Of a DNA stretch of 22,993 bases, positions 16,106-22,993 are shown piece by piece. The notes beneath the pieces are model-generated. The model was not told the origin of the DNA, ran no database searches, and saw only the letters and a list, made by a program, of their open reading frames with translations. This DNA is from Monosiga brevicollis MX1 (lineage: Eukaryota > Opisthokonta > Choanoflagellata > Craspedida > Salpingoecidae). Where the stretch lies: NCBI RefSeq assembly GCF_000002865.3, contig NW_001865046.1, positions 860,131 to 883,123 of the forward strand, given 5' to 3'. The position numbers and the translations under genes were made by a program. Each line of letters starts with the position of its first letter. The first letter of the stretch is position 1.

Positions 16106-16188
16106 GCTTCGCTAATTCAGTAGTCTGTTCTCTGTTACGGAGTGACGAAGTAACAGGTGTATGTCAGGCGGGACAAAAACCGTCCGCC
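16106..16188. repeat. Hairpins between the two capsid genes
   Basis: GTTAC-GGA-GTGAC (16134-16146) and GTGAC-GAA-GTAAC (16142-16154) overlap, so alternative mini-hairpins can form. TTGC-TTC-GCTAA lies at about 16104-16115. A longer stem, GGCGGGAC paired with GTCCGCC (16167-16188), sits just downstream of the main MCP stop on the minus strand and could mark its transcript end. Confidence 0.6.
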
Positions 16189-16224
16189 AAAAATTAACGA
16201 TCAGAGGAGCCAGGCTTGTCGACT

Positions 16225-18237
16225 TTAGAATGGTTTGGTGACGTTTCGACCCACATCCACACTCCACACATATGGGGTCAGTGTGGTGACGATTACGCGT
16301 TGGGTGGTGGCGAAATCAAGATAGTTACTGCCACCTGGCGCGGCCGTTGCGTCACGGAGCGTCGTGTTCATCGTGAGTGAGGATACATCGTCAGGATCTG
16401 GCGAGTACATACCCACAAGACCCGCACCCTGGAGATTCCAACAATAGATTGGGCTGTTCATCCAGGTGTGAAAGGACAATGGTGGCTGTTGCTGATTAAT
16501 GCAACAGTCGACATAGCGGTCATACCAGTAAGCAAAGTGTTCACCCTGGGGCTGGTCGAGTTCTGGTTCGAGTTTGGTTGCGCCCCATTGGAGTGACATG
16601 GCGGTCGGGAGAGCAATTGGAGCGCTCACAAGTGACTGATCGGTTCGTTCATAATACTGTGCGAATGGACCGCTTCCAAATGCGGAGAGTGCTGGGTGCC
16701 CCTGGTAAGCTGAATCAGGGATAATTTGTACGCAAATGTAGCTTGGTCGCACACCGGATACCAAACCGCTTTGTGTGGTTGTTGTGTTTACTGGAGCTAG
16801 AAAGGATGTGTTGCGAACCATAACCTCCTCAAAGCGTAGGGGGCGCTCGACCAGCATCTCCGTGAACGCTTTGCGTGCGCCGTCCGCCATTTGTTTCGAC
16901 GTGTAATACACGCGAGGTTGACCCCTAAAGGTTACCTGGAGAGGCCAGTTTCCTGCATGCGCCTCGTCAACCACACTGTTGCGACCAATGCTTGTGTTGA
17001 GTTCGATGGTGATGCGGAGTGGTGTATTGGGGGGTAAGTATCCTGCCGCGAAAGCTGGACCCTGAAGGCTATAGGAGACCCAATTTGGCTTTTGAGCACC
17101 CTTCATGCGTGCACGCAATGAAGCGCTCTTAAGTGGATCGGTGCAATTCGCTCCACCCTCACCCATTACGCTGGCTGCCTTGATGGTGACGCCTGCCTCA
17201 ACAATGGCGGGGCGTGGGTACGCACCACCCTTCGAGAAGGTGACCATGTCGCGCGACACTTCGTTGTCATCGTCGACTAGACCGACGCGCAGGCCGCTTG
17301 TAATATAGTATGCGTTGGCCCATGCTTGCAGTGTCTTACGAATCTCGCGTGCAATGTTGTTAACTGTTGCGGTAATGCGGCCTGCACTGTAATCTGTCCA
17401 ATATGATGGGGGATTCAATTGCGTGTAAGCTACTTGTGGAAAGTTAAGTTGGGGATGGGTATTTGAGACAGTGTTAAATGAATCGTTGAATGCGTTTCGA
17501 ATGAGATCAAACGCCTCCACCACCATATCTTGTGTGATTGGTGTTCCATCTGGCGCCGGGAGTGATGTGGTTGGTGTTGCTTCGGATCCGATTGCTGCCT
17601 CGAGCAAAATGTTGCGCAAATCTCCAGCCGCAAAGACTTGGCGAATTGAATGACACAAGGTACCGACGGCGGCACCGTTAAAGTTGGTCGCGCTTGCGCC
17701 GATTTCCTCTGCGATTGCGTTATAAAGCTCCGCTCGTGTGGTTGGTGTGATTACCGTTCCATTGTGTGCCAACTCTGGTACAGTGGGTGGGGCAATCGAT
17801 ACCGCACCTCCTGTTAGCATGAGCGGTTCACCATGCTTCGTGTGTGCCATATCATCGCTACCAGTGATAGCGCGACGAATGAATGCACCGTAGGGGTAGC
17901 CATTGGTTTCGAGGTCGTCTTGGATGGGTGTCGAATTTACCTCGACTGCAATTTTACCAATCATGTTTTCGATGGGAAGCTCGGACAATGCCATGCCCAT
18001 GTCGGTGATGTTTGCACCGGCGTTATCTTCGATGGTAAGAAGACCGGTGAGGCGAAATGAGTCCATTTGGATGTGGCCTGATGAGGCTGGCACTTGGAAT
18101 TGGATCGAGCGTGACCCCGCAGTATAAGCACTGGCTGGGGTGACATACGCAGTGTTGACACTGTCCCACACAAATTCGCGACCCAAGGGTGGGGCGCCAT
18201 GCACCGAAGTGTCAATCGAGAGGTCAATGTCGGCCAT
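16225..18237 (-). CDS. Major capsid protein, double jelly-roll type
   Basis: A 670-aa protein starting at ATG 18237 (AACATGG context); the frame extends upstream but only to a GTG at 18282. N-terminal features follow PLV/Polinton capsid proteins: a strand-rich start (SRSIQFQVPASSGHIQMD, TGLLTIEDN), then ELPIENMIGKIAVEVNSTPI and NGYPYGAFIRRAITGS. This is the usual 'small loop, N-containing strand, YPY..yl' pattern before the first jelly-roll turn. The second half has ERPLRFEEVMVRN, SGVRPSYICVQ and WYDRY, shared with the neighbouring shorter paralogue. It would form trimeric hexon-like capsomers. It belongs to the minus-strand virion block. The family assignment comes from pattern recognition, not alignment. 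Confidence 0.8.
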   Translation of the reverse strand: MADIDLSIDTSVHGAPPLGREFVWDSVNTAYVTPASAYTAGSRSIQFQVPASSGHIQMDSFRLTGLLTIEDNAGANITDMGMALSELPIENMIGKIAVEVNSTPIQDDLETNGYPYGAFIRRAITGSDDMAHTKHGEPLMLTGGAVSIAPPTVPELAHNGTVITPTTRAELYNAIAEEIGASATNFNGAAVGTLCHSIRQVFAAGDLRNILLEAAIGSEATPTTSLPAPDGTPITQDMVVEAFDLIRNAFNDSFNTVSNTHPQLNFPQVAYTQLNPPSYWTDYSAGRITATVNNIAREIRKTLQAWANAYYITSGLRVGLVDDDNEVSRDMVTFSKGGAYPRPAIVEAGVTIKAASVMGEGGANCTDPLKSASLRARMKGAQKPNWVSYSLQGPAFAAGYLPPNTPLRITIELNTSIGRNSVVDEAHAGNWPLQVTFRGQPRVYYTSKQMADGARKAFTEMLVERPLRFEEVMVRNTSFLAPVNTTTTQSGLVSGVRPSYICVQIIPDSAYQGHPALSAFGSGPFAQYYERTDQSLVSAPIALPTAMSLQWGATKLEPELDQPQGEHFAYWYDRYVDCCINQQQPPLSFHTWMNSPIYCWNLQGAGLVGMYSPDPDDVSSLTMNTTLRDATAAPGGSNYLDFATTQRVIVTTLTPYVWSVDVGRNVTKPF

Positions 18238-18262
18238 GTTTGCTCGTGAGTAGTCAATTCTT

Positions 18263-18275
18263 GTTGCGGAGCAAC
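18263..18275. repeat. GTTGC-GGA-GCAAC mini-hairpin upstream of the MCP
   Basis: It sits 26 bases upstream of the MCP ATG. The 23-bp context beginning GTCAATTCTTGTTGCGGAGC at 18253 is repeated exactly at about 18644-18666, upstream of the small cleavage-site protein. Both copies fall in or near 5' leaders of minus-strand genes. Confidence 0.7.
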
Positions 18276-18374
18276 GTGTCACGAAGTCGTTGCGTAGTCG
18301 TTGCGTTGCAGCGTGTATGTGTGGCTCAAAAAATATCCCCGAGCTTTATTCAAAATTAGCGTACCCCTACGCCC

Positions 18375-18638
18375 CTAACCGTATAGCTCGCTTATTTTAT
18401 CGTGCGCGCTCTTGACGTCATCGTGTGCGCGTTTGAGATCCTTGTACACGCTCTCGCCTTGCCGGACCGTGCGTGAAACTGTCTTGGCCATTTTTCCTAC
18501 CTTTTTCAGGCCGCTTAGGAAGCCTGCGCCGCGCATGTGTACGGTCATCAACTCACCGCCCTCTTGTCGTTCACCATGATGCTCACGATGACTGTGGATG
18601 AACACAGCCGCCGCGTGTGCCGGATCGAGTCGCCCCAT
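18375..18638 (-). CDS. Small basic virion protein with adenain-type cleavage site
   Basis: An 87-aa protein. Residues 35-40 read MRGAGF, which fits the adenovirus protease consensus (M/I/L)-x-G-x-G with cleavage between Ala38 and Gly39. The segment after the site (GFLSGLKKVGKMAKTVSRTVRQ) is basic and amphipathic, like the membrane-active or DNA-binding peptides released from adenovirus pVI and pX. The rest is a charged helix (YKDLKRAHDDVKSAHDKISELYG). It lies immediately upstream of the MCP gene on the same strand. A precursor processed by the protease at 13837-14409 is the best reading. The homology is not proven and the similarity is in organisation, not long sequence. Confidence 0.65.
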   Translation of the reverse strand: MGRLDPAHAAAVFIHSHREHHGERQEGGELMTVHMRGAGFLSGLKKVGKMAKTVSRTVRQGESVYKDLKRAHDDVKSAHDKISELYG

Positions 18639-18653
18639 TTTGGGTCAATTCTT

Positions 18654-18666
18654 GTTGCGGAGCAAC
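18654..18666. repeat. GTTGC-GGA-GCAAC mini-hairpin
   Basis: Second copy of the 23-bp hairpin-containing context found upstream of the MCP. It lies 16 bases upstream of the ATG at 18638. It is followed by other CG-centred short inverted repeats (ATTAGCGTTCGCCAAT and ACTTCGTAACTGG). Confidence 0.65.
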
Positions 18667-18737
18667 TATTAGCGTTCGCCAATAAACTTCGTAACTGGTA
18701 TCGAAGTGCAAAAAGTTTGTGGTGGCGAATTTTAACT

Positions 18738-19193
18738 TCAGCTTCGCCGAACGTGTCGAAGTGCAAACACAATCAGCGCTTCGGTTGTCGTCGACTGAAC
18801 CACACTGCCGTCACCGAGCGAGATTTCAATTTCAACCGATGAGAAGTTGCTCGATGCGAGCGGTCGCCACTGAACGACTGCGCTGCTTTCTTCGAATGCG
18901 TGCGTTGTACCGTTCTGATTCAACAACACGCGGACAAGATTTGTATCCTCTTGGTTTACTACGACCGTGGGTTTGCATAGGCTGCTATAGACAAATACGT
19001 CATCGTTTGTAAGAGGCGCATCCGAGCCGTAGCGTGCTTGAACTAGTGCCATTTCCCAGTCACCTGTCTCATCGTCTAGAGAGATTTGTCGCCCGAGCTC
19101 GCATACAAAGTAGTTGTTTCCTGAGCGTTTATGTACGCCATCGCCTGCCGAGGAGAGTGTGAGGAATTGGTAGCCCTGTGCACCGTGCGACAT
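18738..19193 (-). CDS. Candidate penton/minor capsid protein
   Basis: A 151-aa, beta-strand-rich protein. Its N-terminal third reads NNYFVCELGRQISLDDETGDWEMALVQARYG (residues 26-56 region). The pattern 'F.v.L...i.L...W(E)(V/M)AL....Y' is the one seen at the start of minor capsid/penton-type proteins in Polinton-like elements, where a small jelly roll forms the vertices. Later segments (DVFVYSSLCKPTVVV, VVQWRPLASS, SSVEIEISLGDG) also look like alternating strands. It is between the small cleavage-site protein and the long coiled-coil protein in the virion block. The assignment is tentative. The length is short for a penton base, so another virion jelly-roll protein is possible. Confidence 0.5.
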   Translation of the reverse strand: MSHGAQGYQFLTLSSAGDGVHKRSGNNYFVCELGRQISLDDETGDWEMALVQARYGSDAPLTNDDVFVYSSLCKPTVVVNQEDTNLVRVLLNQNGTTHAFEESSAVVQWRPLASSNFSSVEIEISLGDGSVVQSTTTEALIVFALRHVRRS

Positions 19194-19205
19194 GACGACT
19201 GTTTA

Positions 19206-20765
19206 TTATTGTAGAATATTTTTCAGGGCGTGGAAATGATGGCCCAGGTGGCGGCGCATGCGGTGCGCGACCCGGAGTGCATGGGATTTGCCGTGGCGGA
19301 GGAGTGCGTCTTCAACCTCACCGAGCGCAACCTCGCGCGGGTCTTCCGGACCACCTGATTGGATGAGAAGACCGTGGCCGGTTTGCGTGAGGCCTTGCGC
19401 TTCATACTCAGGAGTGAACTTGAAACTTTTTCCACTCTTTTCTAGAATGCCTGCCTTCACAAATTTGTTTAAAACACTTTCAGTAAATGGTGGGACTTTA
19501 TGGTCATTACTCGTCTTACTAAACGTTGCGATTGTATGTAGTGCTCGTGCTGCACTCTTTTTGTTTGCTTCACTTGAAAGTAATTGTTCAACCAGCACAG
19601 GTTGAACACGGGAGTTTGTGAGCGTGTTGTATACGTCATTGTTTACACCTACGCGTTGTGCTGCACTGGAACTACCACCTAGTGCGACTGTGCGCTTTTG
19701 CGCAGCTGTTGCCTTTTGCCCGAATGGGGGTGCAGCATGTGCTGCTGTATCCGTGTCAGGCGGTGCACCCTGAACCTGTTGTCCCTGTGGTGTCGAAAAT
19801 GAATCGGGGGGGTCGCTTGCTGGTGGTGTTTGTGGGCGTTGTGGGGTTTGTTGCGTTATGCGTGCGAGGGATTCCAACTTGTCTAGTGTTTTGCCTGCGA
19901 ATGAATCGTTGTCATTTGTATTCAGTGCGTCCTTTGTGACGTCTGCGGATGCTTTGATCGCATCCCGAGCGTCTTTTACCGATTGGTCGACATTATCGAG
20001 TTTTGTTAGGTTTTGTTCTGCAAATGAGCCTGCGTTTGCTGGGTTGAGCTGCGCGATGACTGCTCCAATTGCTTTTTTCAGCTTTGGAAGTTCGCTTGTG
20101 TCCCCTTTTACTGCTGATGCTGTTGCCGCTAAGCTTGTCAAGGCTGCGTTCAGGGGAGCTGTGTTGGTGTCCACGTTTTGCGTTGCTGTCGCTACGTCGG
20201 CCACACCTTTTTCGACGTTCGTGATCGCACTTTCGAGTGAGCGCGCCGATGCTGACTGACGCGCCGCCGTTTGAAGTGCCGTTAATCCATCGAGCAGTTT
20301 TGAGGCCTCGCTTGGCGTGAGACGTCCGCTTACGCGCGCCGCACGCACCTCGTTCTCATATGCACGGCGAAGTTCTGCTGCGAGCTCGATGGCCGCTCGC
20401 TGATCGGCTGTGCGCGTGGCTTCATCCACTGCCTCTGCGGCGGCGGCGGCTTGAATGGCGTCTCGCGTCTCATCCCCTATTTCGGGTTCGTCGTCCATTT
20501 CTCGTTCCCGTGACAGGGCACCGTTGAGGATTGCCTCGCGCTCCTTTTGTTCCGCTTCTGTGAGTTGTCGTGCACGTCGTCGGGGGCCGAACATGCGTTT
20601 GAATTGCTCGATGGCATCATTGGTGGCCGTCGCGGATGCCTCTCGTTCAGTTTCTGCCGAGAGCTCCGCTGGATCCCACGTCGCGTAGGGATTCGTGGGC
20701 GGCTTTCGGGCCGGTGGTGGGCCCTTCATAAATTCCTTCCCGAGGTTGACGTAACGTGGCGCCAT
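19206..20765 (-). CDS. Long Ala-rich coiled-coil protein, putative virion structural protein
   Basis: A 519-aa protein from ATG 20765 (the frame reaches a GTG at 20807, ignored). Residues about 30-200 are Glu/Arg/Ala-rich helix. About 180-300 show repeated Val/Ala/Asp/Asn heptads (TNVEKGVADVATATQNVDTN and similar), as in trimeric coiled-coil shafts. A Pro/Gln/Asp linker follows at about 305-355. Then comes a compact helical region (about 370-460; VYNTLTNSR, LHTIATFSK) that looks like a winged-helix-sized domain, and a His/Arg-rich C-terminus (RVAHRMRRHLGHHFHALKNILQ). I do not recognise a family. Its place at the head of the virion operon suggests a fibre, vertex or capsid-cement role. It shares a 53-bp divergent promoter gap with the first ATPase. 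Confidence 0.65.
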   Translation of the reverse strand: MAPRYVNLGKEFMKGPPPARKPPTNPYATWDPAELSAETEREASATATNDAIEQFKRMFGPRRRARQLTEAEQKEREAILNGALSREREMDDEPEIGDETRDAIQAAAAAEAVDEATRTADQRAAIELAAELRRAYENEVRAARVSGRLTPSEASKLLDGLTALQTAARQSASARSLESAITNVEKGVADVATATQNVDTNTAPLNAALTSLAATASAVKGDTSELPKLKKAIGAVIAQLNPANAGSFAEQNLTKLDNVDQSVKDARDAIKASADVTKDALNTNDNDSFAGKTLDKLESLARITQQTPQRPQTPPASDPPDSFSTPQGQQVQGAPPDTDTAAHAAPPFGQKATAAQKRTVALGGSSSAAQRVGVNNDVYNTLTNSRVQPVLVEQLLSSEANKKSAARALHTIATFSKTSNDHKVPPFTESVLNKFVKAGILEKSGKSFKFTPEYEAQGLTQTGHGLLIQSGGPEDPREVALGEVEDALLRHGKSHALRVAHRMRRHLGHHFHALKNILQ

Positions 20766-20818
20766 TGCAAAGTTTCCTGTATGCGTATATATATGATATC
20801 TCTTCACTCATCGAAAAA
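20766..20818. promoter_or_regulatory. Bidirectional promoter with TATATATA box and shared 5' leader
   Basis: The gap between the coiled-coil gene (minus) and ATPase copy 1 (plus) contains GCGTATATATATGA at about 20784-20797. It then has GATATCTCTTCACTCATCG and AAAAA up to the ATPase ATG. The latter block is repeated exactly before ATPase copy 2 (about 21632-21658), which argues that it is a functional leader or promoter element. A TATA box serving both strands fits the palindromic AT run. Confidence 0.55.
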
Positions 20819-21505
20819 ATGAGCGTTGATGTTGCACCCAAGATGCCCTTCCGGATGCTCGTTGCGGGTTCGTCTGGGAGTGGTAAGACTCTTGCTACTT
20901 GTGACATGCTTTTGACGCATTACAGTCCTCACCAAGGCGTTGAGCGTCTTGTGTGGCTTGCGCCAGAATATTCTCTTACACAGCCTGCTGTTGAGGCTAT
21001 GTCTTCTGCCTACCCCAAGTTTATTGCCATTGATGGGAGTGATGGGTGGACTGATGAGGTTAAGGAAAAGATTATGTCGGCATTGGAGAAAGGGCGCTCG
21101 CGTGGTAAAAATAAGGCTTATCCCAATGATACTATTGTTGTGATTGATGACATGGTTTGTGCCACAAAGCGGAGCAACTTCACTGGTATGTTGTTTACCA
21201 CCGCTCGCCATCTTGGTGTGTCGTTGATTGAATTGGCTCAGCGTATATTTCCCGATGGGAAATCTGCTCGCACTCAGCGTCTCAACACTGATATTTTCAT
21301 GTTATTTCGTTTCTCTGGTGCTGGTGAGGTATTGCATTTGTTACAACAGATTGAAGATAAAGAACGTGCAAAGGAATTGTATGATGTTTACCGAGGCATT
21401 ATTAAGCGCGACGTACATGGGTACCTTTTATTTGATACAATGCAGCCGGAGGGGTCACCAAAAAGATTTCGTGACTCGAGCATGTTGCGCGGTATGGTGG
21501 TTTAA
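20819..21505 (+). CDS. Genome-packaging ATPase (FtsK/HerA, A32-like), copy 1
   Basis: A 228-aa protein from ATG 20819. Walker A is GSSGSGKT (17-24), Walker B TIVVIDD (105-111), followed by a conserved QRIF...R..N.DIFMLFRF segment (about 141-165). That layout is typical of the A32/IVa2-like packaging ATPases of Polintons, PLVs, virophages and large DNA viruses, which pump DNA into the capsid. The length is typical of the small forms. The upstream GTG-initiated extension is ignored because the sequence upstream is leader shared with copy 2. The ORF ends in GTTTAA. In copy 1 the following minus-strand gene is only a scar. Confidence 0.92.
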   Translation: MSVDVAPKMPFRMLVAGSSGSGKTLATCDMLLTHYSPHQGVERLVWLAPEYSLTQPAVEAMSSAYPKFIAIDGSDGWTDEVKEKIMSALEKGRSRGKNKAYPNDTIVVIDDMVCATKRSNFTGMLFTTARHLGVSLIELAQRIFPDGKSARTQRLNTDIFMLFRFSGAGEVLHLLQQIEDKERAKELYDVYRGIIKRDVHGYLLFDTMQPEGSPKRFRDSSMLRGMVV

Positions 21506-21590
21506 CCCATTGTCGCCTCTGCTTCCATGGTCAGCTGCAAAGGGCGTCGTTCACCATCGTAAAGTCTCCGTGACATGGAGTCATTGCAAA
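21506..21590 (-). pseudogene. Duplicated 3'-terminal scrap of the downstream minus-strand gene
   Basis: The sequence right after ATPase copy 1 (CCCATTGTCGCCTCTGCTTC onward) matches, with substitutions and an internal deletion of about 25 bp, the sequence right after copy 2 (22361-22449). There it is the C-terminal coding end of the 167-aa minus-strand gene. It then runs into a CATTGCAAA that also occurs at the start of the coiled-coil gene (20763-20771). It is the scar of a tandem duplication and is no longer coding. Confidence 0.8.
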
Positions 21591-21658
21591 TATTTTTTGC
21601 GTGCGTTTTTCTTTTTTCCCGGATATACACATTTGATATCTCTTCACTCATCGAAAAA

Positions 21659-22360
21659 ATGAGCGTTGATGGTGCGCCCGAGACCCCTTTCCAGATGCCC
21701 TTCCGAATGCTCGTCGCGGGTTCATCTGGGAGCGGCAAGACTCATGCCACTTGTGACATGCTCTTGTCGCATTACAGTCCTCACCAAGGCGTTGAGCGAC
21801 TTGTGTGGCTTGCGCCAGAATATTCTCTATCTCAACCGCGGGTTCAGGCTTTGTCATCTACCTACCCCAAGTTTATTGCCATTGATGGGAGTGATGGGTG
21901 GACTGATGAGGTGAAGGAAAAGATTATGTCGGCATTGGAGAAAGGGCGCTCGCGTGGAAAAAATGATGAATATCCCAACGATACTATTCTTGTGATTGAT
22001 GACATGGTTTGTTCTTCGGAGCGGGACAACTTCAATGCCAGCATGATGGTTACCGCCATTAGCCATTTTGGTGTGTCGTTGATTAAATTGACTCAGCGTA
22101 TATTTACTAACGAGTGCTCCGATCGCACGCTGCGTATCAACTGTGATATTTTCATGTTGTTTCGTTTCTCTATGACGATTGAGGTATTGGAGTTGTTACA
22201 ACAGCTTGAAGACGAAGAACGTGCAAATGAATTGTTTGCTGTTTATCATGGCATCATCAATCGGGACAAACATGGGTACCTTTTAATTGACACATTGCAG
22301 TCGTGGAGGTCACCAAAAAGAATTCGTGACTCGAGCATGTTGGGCGGTATGGTGGTTTAA
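21659..22360 (+). CDS. Genome-packaging ATPase (FtsK/HerA, A32-like), copy 2
   Basis: A 233-aa protein from ATG 21659, in the same leader context as copy 1 (an in-frame ATG at 21575 lies upstream of the duplicated leader). Walker A (21-28) and Walker B (ILVIDD) are intact. It differs from copy 1 by an N-terminal four-residue insertion (about ETPFQ). The differences cluster between Walker B and the QRIF segment and in the C-terminal third, while long central stretches (such as EYSLxQP and YPKFIAIDGSDGWTDEVK) are identical. Both copies therefore appear under constraint. The stop TAA overlaps the stop of the convergent minus-strand gene (shared TTAA). It may be specialised, or one copy may be redundant. 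Confidence 0.9.
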   Translation: MSVDGAPETPFQMPFRMLVAGSSGSGKTHATCDMLLSHYSPHQGVERLVWLAPEYSLSQPRVQALSSTYPKFIAIDGSDGWTDEVKEKIMSALEKGRSRGKNDEYPNDTILVIDDMVCSSERDNFNASMMVTAISHFGVSLIKLTQRIFTNECSDRTLRINCDIFMLFRFSMTIEVLELLQQLEDEERANELFAVYHGIINRDKHGYLLIDTLQSWRSPKRIRDSSMLGGMVV

Positions 22361-22860
22361 CCCATTGCCGCCTCTGCTTCCGTTGCCAGCTGCAAGGCAC
22401 GCTCTCCGGTTGAGAGGGCGTCGTTCGCCATTGTAAAGTCTCCGTGACTTGCATCTCGCGCTGCCTTTTTGGCGCCCGTTGCCGCCGAATTGAGGAGTTC
22501 AAAGGGGGTGCCTACGATGTTGCCTACCTTGTGAACCACGTGTTTGATGCCATGCCAGAGCTTTTTGAAGAAGCCTCCGCCTTGCATATGCTCTGCGAGC
22601 TTTGTATGGAGTGGTTCGTCATGTTCTGAACCATCGCGTGCGAGGTCTTCTAGCAGTTGTTTTTCATGTGGTTCGACGTTCTCAGCCTTGTGTAGTTCAG
22701 CGTGGTGGGCTAGCTTTGCGCCAACTCGCATGGCGCGTCGGAACGCATGGCCTGCGGCTTTAAATAGTGCCTTTGCCTCCTTCGGTTCGCCGGCGCTCAG
22801 GATGTGGAAGTGTGGCGCGTGGCGCTTGAGCTCCAACAGGTCTTCTTGCGTGATCGTCAT
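22357..22860 (-). CDS. pVI-like minor virion protein with adenain-type cleavage site
   Basis: A 167-aa protein from ATG 22860. Residues 1-90 are helical, charged and His-rich. Residues 92-97 read MQGGGF, fitting both adenain consensus forms (MxGG-x, MxGx-G). The following GFFKKLWHGIKHVVHKVGNIVG (95-117) is a basic amphipathic, potentially membrane-active helix, as in adenovirus protein VI. The C-terminus is Ala-rich helix. The layout 'helical N-terminus, site, amphipathic helix' and the GF after the site are shared with the 87-aa protein at 18375-18638. A precursor cut by the element's protease is the best inference. It converges on ATPase copy 2 with stops overlapping in TTAA. Confidence 0.65.
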   Translation of the reverse strand: MTITQEDLLELKRHAPHFHILSAGEPKEAKALFKAAGHAFRRAMRVGAKLAHHAELHKAENVEPHEKQLLEDLARDGSEHDEPLHTKLAEHMQGGGFFKKLWHGIKHVVHKVGNIVGTPFELLNSAATGAKKAARDASHGDFTMANDALSTGERALQLATEAEAAMG

Positions 22861-22900
22861 GGTTGCGTATTATGGGGTGTGACAAAATCTGGCGCGAAAA

Positions 22901-22993
22901 TTACATTGGTATGACCTCCTCCAGACGCTCCAGACGCGGAGCATCTTCGTCTTCTTCGTCTTGTGCGTCTTCCTGATGCTCCAGGCGCTCTTC
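22901..22993 (-). CDS. Acidic C-terminus of a further gene, partial
   Basis: An open minus-strand frame enters from the right edge and ends at TAA (22903-22901), 40 bases upstream of the pVI-like ATG. The 30 residues are Glu/Asp-rich (EDAQDEEDEDAPRLERLEE) and end EVIPM. The spacing and strand fit the virion operon. The identity cannot be judged from the tail. Confidence 0.6.
   Translation of the reverse strand, partial: EERLEHQEDAQDEEDEDAPRLERLEEVIPM

Noticed and set aside
18238-18282. N-terminal extension of the MCP, and similar GTG/TTG extensions of the ATPase, coiled-coil and Cys-rich ORFs
   Set aside because: They begin with non-ATG codons. In each case an internal ATG in reasonable context exists and the upstream DNA looks like leader.

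Overview
The window is eukaryotic nuclear DNA, most likely from a unicellular eukaryote. It holds two parts: host sequence (about 1-4240) and most of an endogenous, Polinton/Maverick-like or Polinton-like-virus (PLV) dsDNA element (about 5300 to beyond the right edge). The host part carries a three-exon casein kinase 1 gene with canonical GT-AG introns, preceded by a 150-bp CT microsatellite and a possible divergent zinc-finger gene running off the left edge. A short segment (about 4290-5190) with imperfect inverted ends and one coiled-coil ORF separates host and virus. A TTAGGG-like tract and a strong hairpin lie at its left side.

The viral part opens with a 180-bp imperfect palindrome and GC-rich tandem repeats. 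The replication/integration block follows: a DDE integrase with a C-terminal chromodomain (+), a Cys-rich putative zinc protein (-), an SF3 helicase of the D5/DUF5906 type (+), and a protein-primed family B DNA polymerase (+) with an OTU-like N-terminal domain and no recognisable exonuclease. A convergent region of nested hairpin repeats and 36-bp tandem repeats ends this block at about 11.9-12.5 kb.

The virion/morphogenesis block is mostly on the minus strand: class 3 lipase-like protein, adenain-type cysteine protease, two different double-jelly-roll-like capsid proteins, a small protein with an adenain-type cleavage site, a penton/minor-capsid candidate and a long Ala-rich coiled-coil protein. 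On the plus strand there are two tandem copies of the FtsK/A32-type packaging ATPase. A second small basic protein with an adenain-type cleavage site follows on the minus strand, then the acidic C-terminus of another protein cut by the window edge. The right terminus of the element is not in the window.

The core morphogenesis set (MCP, protease, packaging ATPase, penton candidate) plus integrase, helicase and PolB means the element could once have made virions. Several genes show frame disruptions (helicase C-terminus, lipase N- and C-terminus, second capsid protein N-terminus). It therefore looks like a partly decayed provirus, or the assembly carries indels. Distinctive points are two divergent capsid paralogues, the ATPase duplication with a recognisable breakpoint scar, an exonuclease-less OTU-PolB fusion, and a recurrent family of mini-hairpins with GNA-type loops in the intergenic regions.
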